Positions 48,566 to 57,003 of a DNA stretch of 64,000 nt are shown piece by piece; positions within the stretch are counted from its first letter, which is position 1; every line of letters starts with the position of its first letter. The position numbers were made by a program, and so were the translations under genes. Source of the stretch: Acidibrevibacterium fodinaquatile (GTDB lineage: Bacteria; Pseudomonadota; Alphaproteobacteria; Acetobacterales; Acetobacteraceae); the NCBI RefSeq assembly GCF_003352165.1, contig NZ_CP029176.1, forward strand, positions 806,001 through 870,000, in the 5' to 3' direction. Below the pieces are notes generated by a model. It ran no database searches and was not told where the DNA came from. It worked only from the letters and a program-made list of their open reading frames with translations.

Positions 48566-48796
48566 TATAACCCCCATCTATCAACTCCCTGCCGTAAAAC
48601 ACGACCTTGTCAGCAAATCAAGAGAAATCTGCGTAGAACGCAAAATTTTAATTCGAGGCAGGTGCTATGCCAGCCGGTCGAAAGAGGGACTCGTCAATCG
48701 AGAGCGGCCATCTGGTATTTGCTTGATTTTGCGCGCAGCCGCCATGCCAACCCGATGCGCATACCAGTCAGCGGTGCCATTGATCGGTATTACGCC

Positions 48797-50617
48797 TCAC
48801 TCGCCGGAGAGATCGCGCCGCCGCCGGTCAAGCTCCTCGCTATAGCGGCGCAGCGCGTATTGCTCGGTGAGCAGGCCGATGACACGGCGGTTTTCCAGAC
48901 TGTCGATCACCGCCAGCGCGTCGCTTTCCGCCCGCTCGAAGGCGCTGATCGCGTCTTTGACGCTCATTTGTGGCAAAAGCGCCTGGTCGGCGTGATGGAG
49001 GATGTCGGCGAGCGTGCTCGCGCCGTCCACGGCGTGGGCCTCGGCGACCGGGATGATGCCGGCATAGCGGCCCGACTGATCGACGATGATCACGCGTTGC
49101 TCCGAGCCGAGCGGAAAATCGCGGCGGAAATTGGCGAGCGGCGTGTCGATGCGGACCGTCCGCACCTCGCGGCGCATCATCCGCCCGACCGTGAGATTGC
49201 GGATCCAGCCGACATCGACGGCACTGCGGATCGCTTCCCCGCGCAGATGGAAGCGCCAGGTCGCGAAGGAGTAGCCAAAGGTGCGGCGCACGGTGAGCGC
49301 CGAGACCACGGAGGCGGCGAGCACGGCGATGGTGAGCGGCAGGCTGCCGGTGCTCTCGAGCGCGAGAAAGCCCATGGTCAGCGGCCCCCCGACGATCGCC
49401 GTCGCGAGCCCGCTCATGCCGACGACGGCGCAGACCACGCCGGGGAGCAAGGTTTTCACGGTCAGCGCCGCGAGGATTGCGGCGAACAGCTTGCCGAGCA
49501 TGGCGCCGAGAAAGAGGGAGGCGAAAAACAGGCCGCCGCGAAACCCCGAGCCGATCGAAATCGCCGAGGCGGCGGCCTTGAGCGCGACCAAAAGTGCGAG
49601 AAACGGCAGCGAATAGGGGGCGTTGATGCCGAGATGGAGCGCCGCATGGCCCGAGGAGAGCACTTGCGGCGTCACCAGCGCCATGATCCCGACCGCGAGC
49701 CCGCCGATCGCCGGGCGCGCCCAAGCCGGCACGCCGCTATGGCGGAACACTTCCTCGGTCAGGGTCACCGCGCGCATGATGGCAACGCCGAACAAGGCGC
49801 AGACCATGCCGAGCGCCAGCACCGGGATATAGTCGAACGGCGGGATGGTGCTCGGCAGGATAAGCTCGAAGCCGCCCGGGTCACCGAGCAGCCAGCGATC
49901 GACCGCGATCGCCGAAATCGAGGCGACCGCGACCGGCGCCAGCGTCATCAGCGAATAGGTGCCGATCACCAATTCGAACGCATAGAACGCCCCGGTGAGC
50001 GGGGCGTTGAAGGCCGCCCCGATCGCGCCCGCCGCGCCGCAGCCGACGAGGAGACGAAGATCGTTGCGCCGCACCCGGAAGCTGCGCCCGAGCCGCGAGC
50101 CGAGGGCGGCGCCGATCTGGCTGTAGCCGGCTTCCAACCCCACCGAGGCGCCGACGCCGTTGGAGAAAATCGTCTGCAGCACGACGATCAGGCTGTCATT
50201 GAGCGACATGCGCCCGCCATAGAGGGCATTCGCCTCGATCGGGTCCACCGCCCGGCGCGGCCAAAAACGCGCGACCGCAAGGCCGGAGAGCCCGAGCACG
50301 AGACCGCCGAGGCTCGGCACCAGCAGGAGACGGCCGCGATCGAGCTTGGCCATGCCGCTCAACCGCTCATGGCCGTAGATCAGGAACAACGCATGATGCA
50401 TCTCAAGCGTTGCGATATTCATCACGACGACACAGAGCCCGGCGCCGCAGCCGACCAGGGCTGCGAGCACCACCAGCCAGATTTCGTCGGCGCGCACCAG
50501 GGCGCGCAGCGTCTGCGGGACATGCAGGACGATTTCGCCGAGTGGCCGCCGGGGACGGAGCGGCAGCGGCCGGTCGCGCCGCGCTGCTGCCCCCGAGGGG
50601 AAGGGAAAAACGCTCAT
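48797..50617 (-). CDS. CLC-family chloride channel/transporter with CBS domains
   Basis: 606 aa. About ten membrane helices, a voltage-gated chloride channel domain (about residues 60-420) and a C-terminal CBS pair (about 445-595: LTVGRMMRREVRTVRIDTPL, LLPQMSVKDAISAFERAESD). The helix-D loop has GVGASVGLEAGYSQIG instead of canonical GREGP; Glu is kept as the gating glutamate. A second loop is GSGFRGGLF. ATG 50617 chosen; the frame is open to 50692. Likely inner-membrane Cl-/H+ exchange; CBS domains may sense nucleotides. Confidence 0.92.
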   Translation of the reverse strand: MSVFPFPSGAAARRDRPLPLRPRRPLGEIVLHVPQTLRALVRADEIWLVVLAALVGCGAGLCVVVMNIATLEMHHALFLIYGHERLSGMAKLDRGRLLLVPSLGGLVLGLSGLAVARFWPRRAVDPIEANALYGGRMSLNDSLIVVLQTIFSNGVGASVGLEAGYSQIGAALGSRLGRSFRVRRNDLRLLVGCGAAGAIGAAFNAPLTGAFYAFELVIGTYSLMTLAPVAVASISAIAVDRWLLGDPGGFELILPSTIPPFDYIPVLALGMVCALFGVAIMRAVTLTEEVFRHSGVPAWARPAIGGLAVGIMALVTPQVLSSGHAALHLGINAPYSLPFLALLVALKAAASAISIGSGFRGGLFFASLFLGAMLGKLFAAILAALTVKTLLPGVVCAVVGMSGLATAIVGGPLTMGFLALESTGSLPLTIAVLAASVVSALTVRRTFGYSFATWRFHLRGEAIRSAVDVGWIRNLTVGRMMRREVRTVRIDTPLANFRRDFPLGSEQRVIIVDQSGRYAGIIPVAEAHAVDGASTLADILHHADQALLPQMSVKDAISAFERAESDALAVIDSLENRRVIGLLTEQYALRRYSEELDRRRRDLSGE

Positions 50618-50861
50618 CCCGGCGCCGCCCGGCCGGTGCCGGCGATGTGATGGGCAGAGGGGGGGCGTGACAAAAAACTTTTCCCGTCCCAAAACCCTGA
50701 CAAAGCCGGCTGCATCTTACGGAAATCTCTGGATGGAGGTCATCGACGCCAGACAGTCTAGAGTCAATATGGTGAATCAGGCGTTTTGATGACCAGTTTT
50801 TTCACCAAATTGTGGCGAGGCGCGAGCGATCCAGAGGCGTTCCTACCCTATTCGGCGGGCG

Positions 50862-52157
50862 CTATTCGGCGGGTGCTGGCGGCGCCTCCTCCAACGCGCG
50901 GTCATGCGGCAAAAGCAGAACGATGATCAACGCGACGACGGTCGCGCCGGCGATGACGAAAAGCCCGCTGGTGAAGGTGCCGGTATAATCCCGAAGCGCC
51001 CCCATGACATAAGGGCCGGCGAAGCCGGAGAGATTGCCGATCGAATTGATCACCGCGATCCCGCTCGCCGCGGCGGTGCCGGAGAGGAAAGCGGTGGGGA
51101 AGGTCCAGAACACCGAGATCGCGGCAAAAATGCCGAAGCCGGCGACGGAAAGCAGAACCATCTTGGCGAGCGGATCGCTGAGGACGGCGGAAGCGGCGAG
51201 ACCGACGGCGGCGGCGATCAGGGCGATCGCCATATGCCCCTTGCGCTCGCCCAGGCGATCCGAACGCCGCCCCCAATAGACCATGCCGAGCGTGCCGATG
51301 ACATAAGGAATGGCAGTGACGAAGCCGGTTTGCGCGTTGTTCAGCCCGAATGCCTTGACGATCTGCGGCAGCCAGAAGGTGAAGCCGTAATTGGCCGCGA
51401 CCGCGCCGAAATAGATCAAGGCGATCGCCAGCACGCGCGGGTCGATCAGCGATTCGAGAATGGTATAGCGGCGCGCCCGCTCGCGCGCGGCTTGTTCGGC
51501 GGCCATACGCTCGGTCAACCATTGGCGTTCCTCGGGCGCGAGCCAGGCGGCGTGATCGGGGCGGTCGGTGAGATAGAACCAGCAGACGAAACCGAGCACG
51601 ATCGCCGGCACCGCCTCGAGGATGAAAAGCCATTGCCAGCCGCGCAGACCAAGCATGCCGTCGGTATAGAGAATGAGCCCGGAAACCGGCGCGCCGATCA
51701 CCGAGGAGAGCGGGATCGCGGCCATGAAATAGGCGACGACGCGGGCGCGATAGACGCCGGGAAACCAGAGCGTGAGATAGAAGATGATGCCGGGGAAGAA
51801 CCCGGCCTCGGCGGCGCCGAGCAGGGTGCGGACGACATAGAAGCTGGTCTCGCCCGAAATCAGTGCCATCGCCCCCGAGAGGATGCCCCAAGAGATCATG
51901 ATGCGGGCGATCCAGCGGCTCGCCCCGAACCGGTCGAGCGCGAGATTCGATGGCACCTCGAACACGAAATAGGCGAGAAAGAAGATGCCGGCGCCGAAAC
52001 CGAAAGCGGTCTTGGACAAATGCAGATCGGGGATCATGGTCAGCGCCGCAAACCCGACATTCACCCGGTCGAGATAGGCCGCGAAGTAACAGAGGATCAG
52101 GAACGGCACCAGGCGGCGCATGACTTTGGCCATGGTCCGGGTTTCGATCTCGTTCAC
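50862..52157 (-). CDS. MFS transporter, anion:cation symporter (phthalate permease-like) family
   Basis: 431 aa with 12 predicted helices. The N-terminal RLVPFLILCYFAAYLDRVNVGFA and GAAEAGFFPGIIFYLTLWFP are hallmarks of the anion:cation symporter family that imports organic acids such as phthalate, tartrate or 4-hydroxyphenylacetate. GTG 52157 chosen because GGGAGGA lies 7 nt upstream; ATG 52199 is upstream. The substrate is likely an organic anion. Stands alone, 24 bp after tadA on the same strand. Confidence 0.91.
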   Translation of the reverse strand: MNEIETRTMAKVMRRLVPFLILCYFAAYLDRVNVGFAALTMIPDLHLSKTAFGFGAGIFFLAYFVFEVPSNLALDRFGASRWIARIMISWGILSGAMALISGETSFYVVRTLLGAAEAGFFPGIIFYLTLWFPGVYRARVVAYFMAAIPLSSVIGAPVSGLILYTDGMLGLRGWQWLFILEAVPAIVLGFVCWFYLTDRPDHAAWLAPEERQWLTERMAAEQAARERARRYTILESLIDPRVLAIALIYFGAVAANYGFTFWLPQIVKAFGLNNAQTGFVTAIPYVIGTLGMVYWGRRSDRLGERKGHMAIALIAAAVGLAASAVLSDPLAKMVLLSVAGFGIFAAISVFWTFPTAFLSGTAAASGIAVINSIGNLSGFAGPYVMGALRDYTGTFTSGLFVIAGATVVALIIVLLLPHDRALEEAPPAPAE

Positions 52158-52223
52158 GCCGTTATCCTCCCTGGTTTCTTCGCCCCGCCACAACGCCATA
52201 ATTTTACTGCCCGAGCAAGCGGA

Positions 52224-52679
52224 TCAGGGGCGGCGGGCGGCGAAAAAGGCGCGTAACAGCGCCGCGCATTCGCCCTCGCGCACGCCCCCCACCACGTCTG
52301 GGCGATGATGGCAGGAGGTTGCCGCGAACACCCGCGCGCCATGCTCGACGCCGCCGCCCTTGGGGTCGTAGGCTCCGAAGATCAGGCGGCGGATGCGAAA
52401 GAAACTCGCTGCCTGGGCGCACATCGGGCAGGGTTCGAGCGTCACCACGAGATCGCAGTCGGGAAGCCGCGCAACACCGAGCGATGCTGCCGCCGCCCGC
52501 AGCGCCAGCATCTCGGCATGGGCGGAGGGATCGGCGCGCGCCTCGGTTTCATTGCCGGCCACCGCAAGGAGGGTGCCGTCTGCCGCGATCACGGCGGCGC
52601 CGACCGGCACCTCGCCGCGCGCCCCCGCTGCCCGCGCCGCTGCCAGCGCCGCGTCCAGCGCCGCGCCGGCGGCGCGCAT
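52224..52679 (-). CDS. tadA: tRNA adenosine(34) deaminase
   Basis: 151 aa, deaminates A34 to inosine in tRNA-Arg(ACG). HAE motif His54-Glu56 (zinc ligand and proton shuttle) and PCPMC with Cys84 and Cys87. The C-terminal YDPKGGGVEHG is typical. ATG 52679 chosen; an in-frame upstream frame exists but is antisense to the amidotransferase gene. Essential housekeeping gene. Confidence 0.94.
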   Translation of the reverse strand: MRAAGAALDAALAAARAAGARGEVPVGAAVIAADGTLLAVAGNETEARADPSAHAEMLALRAAAASLGVARLPDCDLVVTLEPCPMCAQAASFFRIRRLIFGAYDPKGGGVEHGARVFAATSCHHRPDVVGGVREGECAALLRAFFAARRP

Positions 52680-52728
52680 CACTTGCCCCGTCCGCGCCGG
52701 GCGTCTAGATCTCCGCTCCGGCGCTGGA

Positions 52729-52778
52729 CACTGCCCAACGGACAAAAGTTTTTTGGTTCTTTTTTTCCAAAAAAGAAC
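52729..52778. repeat. Dispersed T-rich hairpin repeat, copy 2 (unit A)
   Basis: Nearly identical to 26631-26679 (one extra C in the loop). Here it sits between divergent genes (tadA leftward and amidotransferase rightward), so it lies in 5' leaders rather than after a gene. Confidence 0.75.
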
Positions 52779-52820
52779 AATTCTTCTTCCCCTTTCCTCA
52801 CCTGCGTGGACCCGTTCGCC

Positions 52821-53525
52821 ATGGCCTTTCGCCGTCCCGTCATTGGTCTTACCCTCGATGCCGAGCCACCCGGCGGCTATTCGCGCTGGCCGTGGTATGC
52901 GCTGCGCGCCAACTATGCCAGCGCCATCGAAGCGGCGGGCGGCCTGCCGCTGGCGCTGCCGCATCTCGCCGCTCTCGCCGAGGAGATGCTGGCGCGGCTT
53001 GACGGGCTGATCGTCACCGGTGGCGCTTTCGATGTCGATCCGGCGATTTACGGTGAAGCCGCGGCGCATCCCAGTGTCACCCTCAAATCCGCTCGCACCG
53101 AGGCGGAAATGGCGCTGCTCGCCGGCGCGCTCGCCGCCGACAAGCCGGTGCTTGGCATTTGCGGCGGCGAGCAATTGCTCGCCGTCATGCTCGGCGGCAC
53201 CCTGGTCCAGCATATCCCGGACGAGATCCCGAACGCCCTCCCCCATGAGGGGCACGAGCCCGGCCATCCCATCAGTATCGTTGCGGACACGCGGCTCGCC
53301 CGCGCGACGGGCGCTGGCGCGATGCACGTCAATTCCTCGCACCATCAGGCGGTGCGGACGCCGGGTCGGGAGGCGATCGTCAATGCGTATGCCCCGGACG
53401 GCGTGATCGAGGGGATCGAGGCGCCGGGGCGGCGGTTTTGTCTTGGCGTGCAATGGCATCCCGAGTTTTTGACCGACCCTGGCGACGGCCGCCTGCTCGC
53501 CGCCTTCGTTGCGGCTTGCCGATGA
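52821..53525 (+). CDS. Class I glutamine amidotransferase-like hydrolase (PuuD family)
   Basis: 234 aa, predicted gamma-glutamyl hydrolase of the PuuD type. Nucleophile Cys114 in GICGGEQLL (usual GICRGxQ), His213 and Glu215 in QWHPEF; DVDPAIYGE and SSHHQAV are family segments. It could cleave gamma-glutamyl-GABA or another gamma-glutamyl amide. ATG 52821 chosen; a GTG at 52806 is possible. The pseudouridine synthase overlaps its stop by 4 bp. Confidence 0.9.
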   Translation: MAFRRPVIGLTLDAEPPGGYSRWPWYALRANYASAIEAAGGLPLALPHLAALAEEMLARLDGLIVTGGAFDVDPAIYGEAAAHPSVTLKSARTEAEMALLAGALAADKPVLGICGGEQLLAVMLGGTLVQHIPDEIPNALPHEGHEPGHPISIVADTRLARATGAGAMHVNSSHHQAVRTPGREAIVNAYAPDGVIEGIEAPGRRFCLGVQWHPEFLTDPGDGRLLAAFVAACR

Positions 53526-54277
53526 GCGAGGAGACGAGGCCGGCGAGCGAACGACCAGTGGGCGAACGTATCGCGAAATTCCTCGCCCGCGCCGGCGTCA
53601 GCAGCCGGCGCGACGCCGAGGCGATGATCGCCGCCGGCCGGGTTGCCCTCAACGGCCAGGCGGTTTCCCATCCGGCGACCTTCGTTGCCGCCGACGATAT
53701 CGTTCTGGTGGACGGCAAGCCGGTCGCGACCCCCGCGCGCACCCGGCTTTGGCGCTATCACAAGCCCTCCGGCCTCGTCACCACCCATCGCGACCCGGAA
53801 GGCCGGCCGACGGTGTTCGAGAAGCTGCCCTCGGCTCTCCCGCGGGTGATCAGCGTCGGCCGGCTCGATCTCACCAGCGAGGGGCTGCTTTTGCTCACCA
53901 ATGACGGCGCTCTCGCCCGCCTGCTCGAATTGCCGGCGACCGGCTGGATCCGCCGCTACCGGGTGCGTGTTCATGGCGCCGTCGATCCGGCGCGGCTTGC
54001 GGCGCTGGCGCGCGGGGCGACCATCGCGGGGGTGCGGTATGGCCCGATCGAGGCCGGGCTCGATTCGCGGAAAGGCGAGAATGCCTGGCTTTCGGTCGCG
54101 CTGCGCGAGGGCAGAAACCGCGAAATCCGCAAGGTGATGGCGTCCCTCGACCTGGTCGTCACGCGGCTGATCCGGATCAGCTACGGCCCGTTCCAGCTCG
54201 GCCTCTTGCCGCGCGGCGCGGTCGAGGAAATCCCCGCCCGCGTATTGCGCGAGCAATTGCCCAAACCCGCCGTGTGA
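53522..54277 (+). CDS. rluB: rRNA pseudouridine synthase, RsuA/RluB family
   Basis: 251 aa. S4 RNA-binding domain (about residues 14-60: RIAKFLARAGVSSRRDAEAM) and catalytic domain with Asp116 in GRLDLTSEGLLLLTNDG. Short relative to E. coli RluB, lacking its basic tail. Whether it modifies large- or small-subunit rRNA is not certain from sequence; RluB is the best fit. Overlaps the amidotransferase upstream (ATGA) and rsmD downstream (TGATG). Confidence 0.92.
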   Translation: MSEETRPASERPVGERIAKFLARAGVSSRRDAEAMIAAGRVALNGQAVSHPATFVAADDIVLVDGKPVATPARTRLWRYHKPSGLVTTHRDPEGRPTVFEKLPSALPRVISVGRLDLTSEGLLLLTNDGALARLLELPATGWIRRYRVRVHGAVDPARLAALARGATIAGVRYGPIEAGLDSRKGENAWLSVALREGRNREIRKVMASLDLVVTRLIRISYGPFQLGLLPRGAVEEIPARVLREQLPKPAV

Positions 54278-54822
54278 TGCGGATCATCGCCGGCAGTCTG
54301 CGCGGCCGGCGCCTGCGCGCGCCGAGCGGGGAGGCGACGCGGCCGACCGCCGATCGCGTCCGCCAGGCGCTGTTCGATATGCTCGCGCACGCGCCCTGGG
54401 CGGAAAATGTCCTTGCCGACGCGCGGGTGCTCGATGGCTTTGCCGGCAGCGGCGCACTCGGCCTCGAGGCCCTCTCGCGCGGCGCGGCGAGCGCGGTGTT
54501 CCTCGAGCAGAGCGGTGCCGCCCGCGCCGCTCTTGCGGCCAATATCGCCGCGTGCCGGATGGAAGCGCGCGCCCGCGTGCTCGCCGCCGACGCGACCCGG
54601 CCGCCGCCGGGCACGCCGCAGACGCTCATCCTGCTCGATCCGCCCTATGGTCAGGGGCTGCTCACCCCGACTCTCACCGCCCTCGAGGCCGCCGGCTGGC
54701 TCGCGCCCGGCGCCCTGATCGCCGCCGAACTCGGCCGCGCCGAGCCGTTGCCGCCGGGGCTCGGCCCGCCGCTCGCCGAACGCCGCCATGGTGCGGCGCG
54801 GCTCGCGATCTGGCGGCGCTGA
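54277..54822 (+). CDS. rsmD: 16S rRNA (guanine(966)-N2)-methyltransferase
   Basis: 181 aa. N-terminal MRIIAGSLRGRRLRAP, SAM motif DGFAGSGALGLEALSRGA and catalytic DPPY in LLDPPYGQG. It methylates G966 of 16S rRNA. Overlaps the pseudouridine synthase stop by one base, forming a ribosome-modification operon. A GTG 3 bp upstream is an alternative. Confidence 0.93.
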   Translation: MRIIAGSLRGRRLRAPSGEATRPTADRVRQALFDMLAHAPWAENVLADARVLDGFAGSGALGLEALSRGAASAVFLEQSGAARAALAANIAACRMEARARVLAADATRPPPGTPQTLILLDPPYGQGLLTPTLTALEAAGWLAPGALIAAELGRAEPLPPGLGPPLAERRHGAARLAIWRR

Positions 54823-54827
54823 CGCCC

Positions 54828-56231
54828 CTACGATCGCGCCGCGAGATGGCCGAGCAAGCGGATATGCGCGCGCAGACCATGCTCGAAACAGGCGAGTTCG
54901 AATTTCTCGCCGGGGCTGTGGATCTGGTCGTCGTCGAGGCCGAACCCCATCAGCAGGGTCTCCAACCCAAGCACGCGCTTGAGGCTTTCGACCACCGGGA
55001 TCGAGGCACCACAGCCGATCAGGACTGGTGGTTTGGCATATTCCTCGGCCAAGGCGGCGCGGGCGGCGGTGACGACGGGAAGATCGGTCGCGACCGCGAT
55101 GCCCGGCGCCGCGCCATAGAGGGCGTAGTCGAGTTTGAGATCGGGATGCACGCGCGCGGCAAGAAACTGCTTGAGCGCGGCGAAGATCGCTTCCGGATCC
55201 TGGCCGGGGACGAGGCGGAAGGAAATTTTCGCGCCGGCCTCGGCCGGGATCACGGTTTTTGCCCCCGGGCCGGCATAGCCGCCCCAGATGCCGTTGAGAT
55301 CGGCGGTCGGGCGCGCCCAAAGCCGCTCGAGCGCGCCACGCCCGGCCTCGCCCGCTGGCGTTGCGAGCCCGACATCGCCGAGAAACGCCGCCACATCGAA
55401 GCCGAGCGCCGCCCAGGCGGCTTCCTGCTCGGCTGAAAGCGGCGCGACACCGTCATAGAACCCAGGGATCTGCACCACCCCCCGGGCATCGCGGAGCGCC
55501 CCGAGCGCCTGCACCAATTCATTGATCGGATTGCAGGCGATCCCGCCGAAAAGGCCGGAATGGAGATCGCGGGAGGCGGCGCGGGCGCGGATTTCGACAT
55601 AGAGGAGACCGCGCAGGCCGGTGGTGATCGCCGGCGTCGTGAAATCCCAGAGATTGGTGTCCGAAATCACCGCCGCATCGGCCACGAGCCGCGCCCGCTC
55701 GGCCGCGAGGAACGGCTCGAGATGGGGGCTGCCGATCTCCTCCTCGCCTTCGAGCAAAACGGTGAGCCGGACCGGCATCGTGCCGGTCGCCGCATGCCAG
55801 GCGGCGAAAGCGCCGAGCCAGGCGGCGACCTGGCCCTTATCGTCAACCGCGCCGCGCGCGACCATCCGCTTGCCGCGCGGGCCATCGACGAGGGTGGGGG
55901 TGAAGGGCGGGCTCGGCCAGAGTTCGAGCGGCTCGGGCGGCTGCACATCGTAATGGCCGTAATAGAGGAGATGCGGGACATCGGCGCCGGTGCTGGGGCC
56001 GGGATGGGTTGCGAGCACCACCGGATGGCCTGCGGTCTCATGCAGGCGGGCCGCGAAGCCGAGCCCGGCGAGCCGCGCGCGCGCCCATTCCGCGGCCAGC
56101 CTGCAATCACCGGCGTGATCGGGCTGGGCGCTGATCGAGGGGATGCGCAGAAAATCGGACCAGGCGGCGATCGCCTCTGGCATCAGGGCCGCCGCTTTCG
56201 CGAGCGCTGCTTCAGTTGCCGCTCCGGTCAT
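54828..56231 (-). CDS. M20-family metallopeptidase (dipeptidase)
   Basis: 467 aa, zinc-dependent, cytosolic. Metal ligands His93-x-Asp95 (YYGHYDVQPPEP), a bridging Asp in RGAVDDKGQ and the catalytic Glu in LEGEEEIGSP. A dimerisation lid follows (ARAASRDLHSGLFGG). Members cleave dipeptides or N-acyl amino acids. Its start overlaps the end of the TetR regulator by 4 bp, so both are co-transcribed. Confidence 0.92.
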   Translation of the reverse strand: MTGAATEAALAKAAALMPEAIAAWSDFLRIPSISAQPDHAGDCRLAAEWARARLAGLGFAARLHETAGHPVVLATHPGPSTGADVPHLLYYGHYDVQPPEPLELWPSPPFTPTLVDGPRGKRMVARGAVDDKGQVAAWLGAFAAWHAATGTMPVRLTVLLEGEEEIGSPHLEPFLAAERARLVADAAVISDTNLWDFTTPAITTGLRGLLYVEIRARAASRDLHSGLFGGIACNPINELVQALGALRDARGVVQIPGFYDGVAPLSAEQEAAWAALGFDVAAFLGDVGLATPAGEAGRGALERLWARPTADLNGIWGGYAGPGAKTVIPAEAGAKISFRLVPGQDPEAIFAALKQFLAARVHPDLKLDYALYGAAPGIAVATDLPVVTAARAALAEEYAKPPVLIGCGASIPVVESLKRVLGLETLLMGFGLDDDQIHSPGEKFELACFEHGLRAHIRLLGHLAARS

Positions 56232-56866
56232 GAGTTCACTCCATAGGTGTTGAGAAACATCGCGACGGCGGCCTTGACCACGTCATCGACCCCGGTTTCG
56301 GCCGGCGCATCCTGCAGATTGAGCTTGTAGCGCAGCCAAAGGCGGGTCTGACAGAGGCAAAAGAACTGCTCGGCGGCGAATTCCGGATCAGCGACGGCGA
56401 GCGCCCCCGCCGCGGTGCGCGCCCGGAGCCAGCGCGCCATCTCGGCGATCGCCCGCGCCGGCCCCGCGTTATAGAAAGCGTTTGCGAGTTCGGGGAATTT
56501 CCGTGCCTCCGCCACCACCACGCGATAAATGGTGAGGCCGAGATCAGACAGCATCATCTCGACCATCCGCCGGCCAATCCGCTCGAGTGTCGCAACGGCA
56601 TCGGTATTCTCGTCAGAGCCGGCGAACACCTGGCAGAGATTGCGCGCGCAGGCCGCCTCGACATAGGCCGCGAAAAGCTGCGCCTTGCTCTCGAAATGGT
56701 TGTAAAGCGTGCCCTTGGAGACATTGGCGGCCGCCGCGATGCGCGACATGCTGGCGCCTTCATAGCCGTCACGCGCGAAGACGTCGGCCGCGCCCGCGAG
56801 GATGCGTGCCCGTTTTTCCGGCGACAGAGCATCGGCAACCAGCATCGAGACTTTCCTTCTTGACAT
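56228..56866 (-). CDS. TetR/AcrR-family regulator of the RND efflux operon
   Basis: 212 aa. N-terminal HTH (about residues 12-65; SMSRIAAAANVSKGTLYNHF) and a larger C-terminal ligand domain (AEFAAEQFFCLCQTRLWL). It is divergent from the RND operon, so it most likely represses efflux until a drug binds. Another ATG lies at codon 8. Coupled to the M20 peptidase gene. Confidence 0.93.
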   Translation of the reverse strand: MSRRKVSMLVADALSPEKRARILAGAADVFARDGYEGASMSRIAAAANVSKGTLYNHFESKAQLFAAYVEAACARNLCQVFAGSDENTDAVATLERIGRRMVEMMLSDLGLTIYRVVVAEARKFPELANAFYNAGPARAIAEMARWLRARTAAGALAVADPEFAAEQFFCLCQTRLWLRYKLNLQDAPAETGVDDVVKAAVAMFLNTYGVNS

Positions 56867-56920
56867 TGGCGTGAGTTTGCGGATTGACGATGCGGCGAGA
56901 TCGGTGCATTTGTCAAAAGT

Positions 56921-56940
56921 GACTGAACCGATCGGTCAGG
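56921..56940. promoter_or_regulatory. Candidate TetR operator between regulator and RND operon
   Basis: GACTGAACCGATCGGTCAGG has a perfect 10-bp palindrome ACCGATCGGT (56927-56936) with near-symmetric flanks. It is in the 137-bp divergent intergenic region, as expected for AcrR-type autoregulation. A TTGACA half (reverse, 56911-56916) lies next to it. Confidence 0.6.
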
Positions 56941-57003
56941 CGAGGGTGCGCCGCGGCGCGCAGAAGATTTCGGTTCTTCGGATCGGGTTTGGAGGATTGG
57001 ACC

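Noticed and set aside
41571-48796. Integrative element inserted at tRNA-Ala
   Set aside because: No duplicate of the tRNA 3' end, no integrase; normal-GC native-like genes separate the tRNA and the AT-rich island.
48441-48845. 134-aa plus-strand frame
   Set aside because: Ser/Arg-rich with no start signal; runs into the antisense of the CLC gene.
48560-50650. 696-aa open frame on the plus strand
   Set aside because: Antisense to the CLC gene, Arg/Ala/Glu-rich shadow without recognisable motif.
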